Part shown: piece after piece, positions 14,638-15,212 of the stretch
Position numbering within the stretch: the stretch's first letter is position 1
How the letters are laid out: every line of letters begins with the position of its first letter
Assembly (NCBI GenBank): GCA_902363875.1
Contig: CABJBO010000038.1
Location: forward strand, 1-15,212
Direction of reading: 5' to 3'
Length of the DNA stretch: 15,212 bases
Origin: Coriobacteriaceae bacterium
Lineage (GTDB): Bacteria; Actinomycetota; Coriobacteriia; Coriobacteriales; Coriobacteriaceae
Notes under the pieces: model-generated
What the model was told of the DNA's origin: nothing
Database searches by the model: none
Seen by the model: the letters and a program-made list of their open reading frames with translations, nothing else
Made by a program: the position numbers and the translations under genes

Positions 14638-15212
14638 CTAGCGTATCTGGGCGCCGGCTTTCTTCTTCTCGCGCTTTACGCGGTAGAGCTCCGCGTCGGC
14701 AGCACGAAACAAGTCTTGCCAGGTATCGACGCCATCACCGACCCGTGCGTAGCCGATGGACATCCGCAACAGATACGGAACCTCGGCGCGCGCGAGCTCA
14801 TCGTTGATTGTCGCGCACAGATGCATGATATCCTGTTCCGCCACTGCCTTTTGGAGCACCACGAACTCATCGCCACCATAACGTGCGATAAAGCCGCCAG
14901 ACGCCGAGCAGACTTCTTTGAGCGCAGCGGATATGACCTGAAGAGCATGGTCGCCCTCCACATGCCCATAGCGATCGTTAATCTGCTTAAAGCCGTCGGC
15001 GTCCATCATAAGCAGATATACATCTTCGGCCTGATCCACATTTGAGAAGAGCGACAGCATATAGGTCTCAAAACGGTTGCGATTGTTAAGTCCAGTCAAC
15101 GGGTCGGTCGAGATGAGCTGCTCCTGGTAGATGATGTAGAGCAGCAACATGCTAATCATTAGGCTCTGTTAGACCAAGGTTGACATAAAAACGATGTCAC
15201 CGCGAGGCGGTA
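14638..15212 (-). pseudogene. Diguanylate cyclase (GGDEF) gene split by an in-frame TAA, 5' end off the window
   Basis: The downstream piece (14638-15159) encodes 173 residues: one membrane-helix stub ISMLLLYIIYQ, then a GGDEF domain with DPLTGLNNRNRF (19-30), the metal-site block MMDADGFKQIND (51-62) and an intact active site RYGGDEF (93-99). Such domains make cyclic di-GMP from GTP. No RxxD inhibitory site precedes GGDEF. Upstream in the same frame is a TAA at 15171-15169, beyond which the frame stays open to the window edge and reads GDIVFMSTLV-stop-QSLMISM, which looks like continuous membrane protein. No ribosome binding site precedes the ATG at 15159. The simplest reading is a nonsense mutation in a membrane-anchored cyclase, or a sequencing error. 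Confidence 0.7.

Noticed and set aside
1..15212. CRISPR arrays, tRNA or rRNA genes, insertion sequences, phage or toxin-antitoxin modules
   Set aside because: I looked for tandem repeats with spacers, cloverleaf-like segments, transposase or integrase motifs and paired small genes on both strands and saw none I could support.

Overview
The window reads as chromosomal DNA from a GC-rich, Gram-positive gut actinobacterium, most likely a Coriobacteriia member such as Collinsella. This is an inference from codon use strongly biased to G/C at third positions, a Tat-like lipoprotein signal on the solute-binding protein, a long single-chain PurL, and the general character of the proteins. No rRNA, tRNA, CRISPR array, insertion sequence or phage gene is visible. 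Most of the window is ordinary metabolic and transport chromosome.

Layout. (1) Positions 2-85 may hold the 3' end of a plus-strand gene entering from the left. (2) Positions 90-4951, minus strand, hold a complete branched-chain amino acid ABC transporter in the order livJ, livH, livM, livG, livF. livH to livF are packed with overlaps or zero spacing. A 139-base gap with two tandem hairpins separates livJ from livH. (3) Positions 4952-5570 are a long divergent spacer. It holds a structured livJ leader, an AT-rich promoter zone, and a 132-base decayed fragment of a second livJ-like gene. (4) Positions 5571-6914, plus strand, encode homoserine dehydrogenase with a C-terminal ACT domain, followed by a strong terminator. 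(5) Positions 7138-7887, plus strand, encode a short-chain dehydrogenase, convergent with (6) a CPA2-type cation/proton antiporter at 8009-9571, minus strand. The two share a bidirectional terminator. (7) Positions 9756-13502, plus strand, encode a full-length PurL, followed by a terminator and then (8) an EamA/DMT exporter at 13602-14537. (9) Positions 14638-15212, minus strand, hold the C-terminal GGDEF half of a diguanylate cyclase. Its frame is interrupted by a TAA codon and continues off the right edge.

How the genes relate. The Liv system imports leucine, isoleucine and valine. Homoserine dehydrogenase feeds threonine and, through it, isoleucine, so the divergent liv/hom pair is thematically coherent, but the sequence does not prove co-regulation. 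The other genes look like independent single-gene units separated by terminators.

I did not find a convincing new multi-gene system. The observations most worth a second look are the livJ remnant in the liv/hom spacer, the in-frame stop that splits the GGDEF protein, and the overlapping, mutually exclusive hairpins between purL and eamA.
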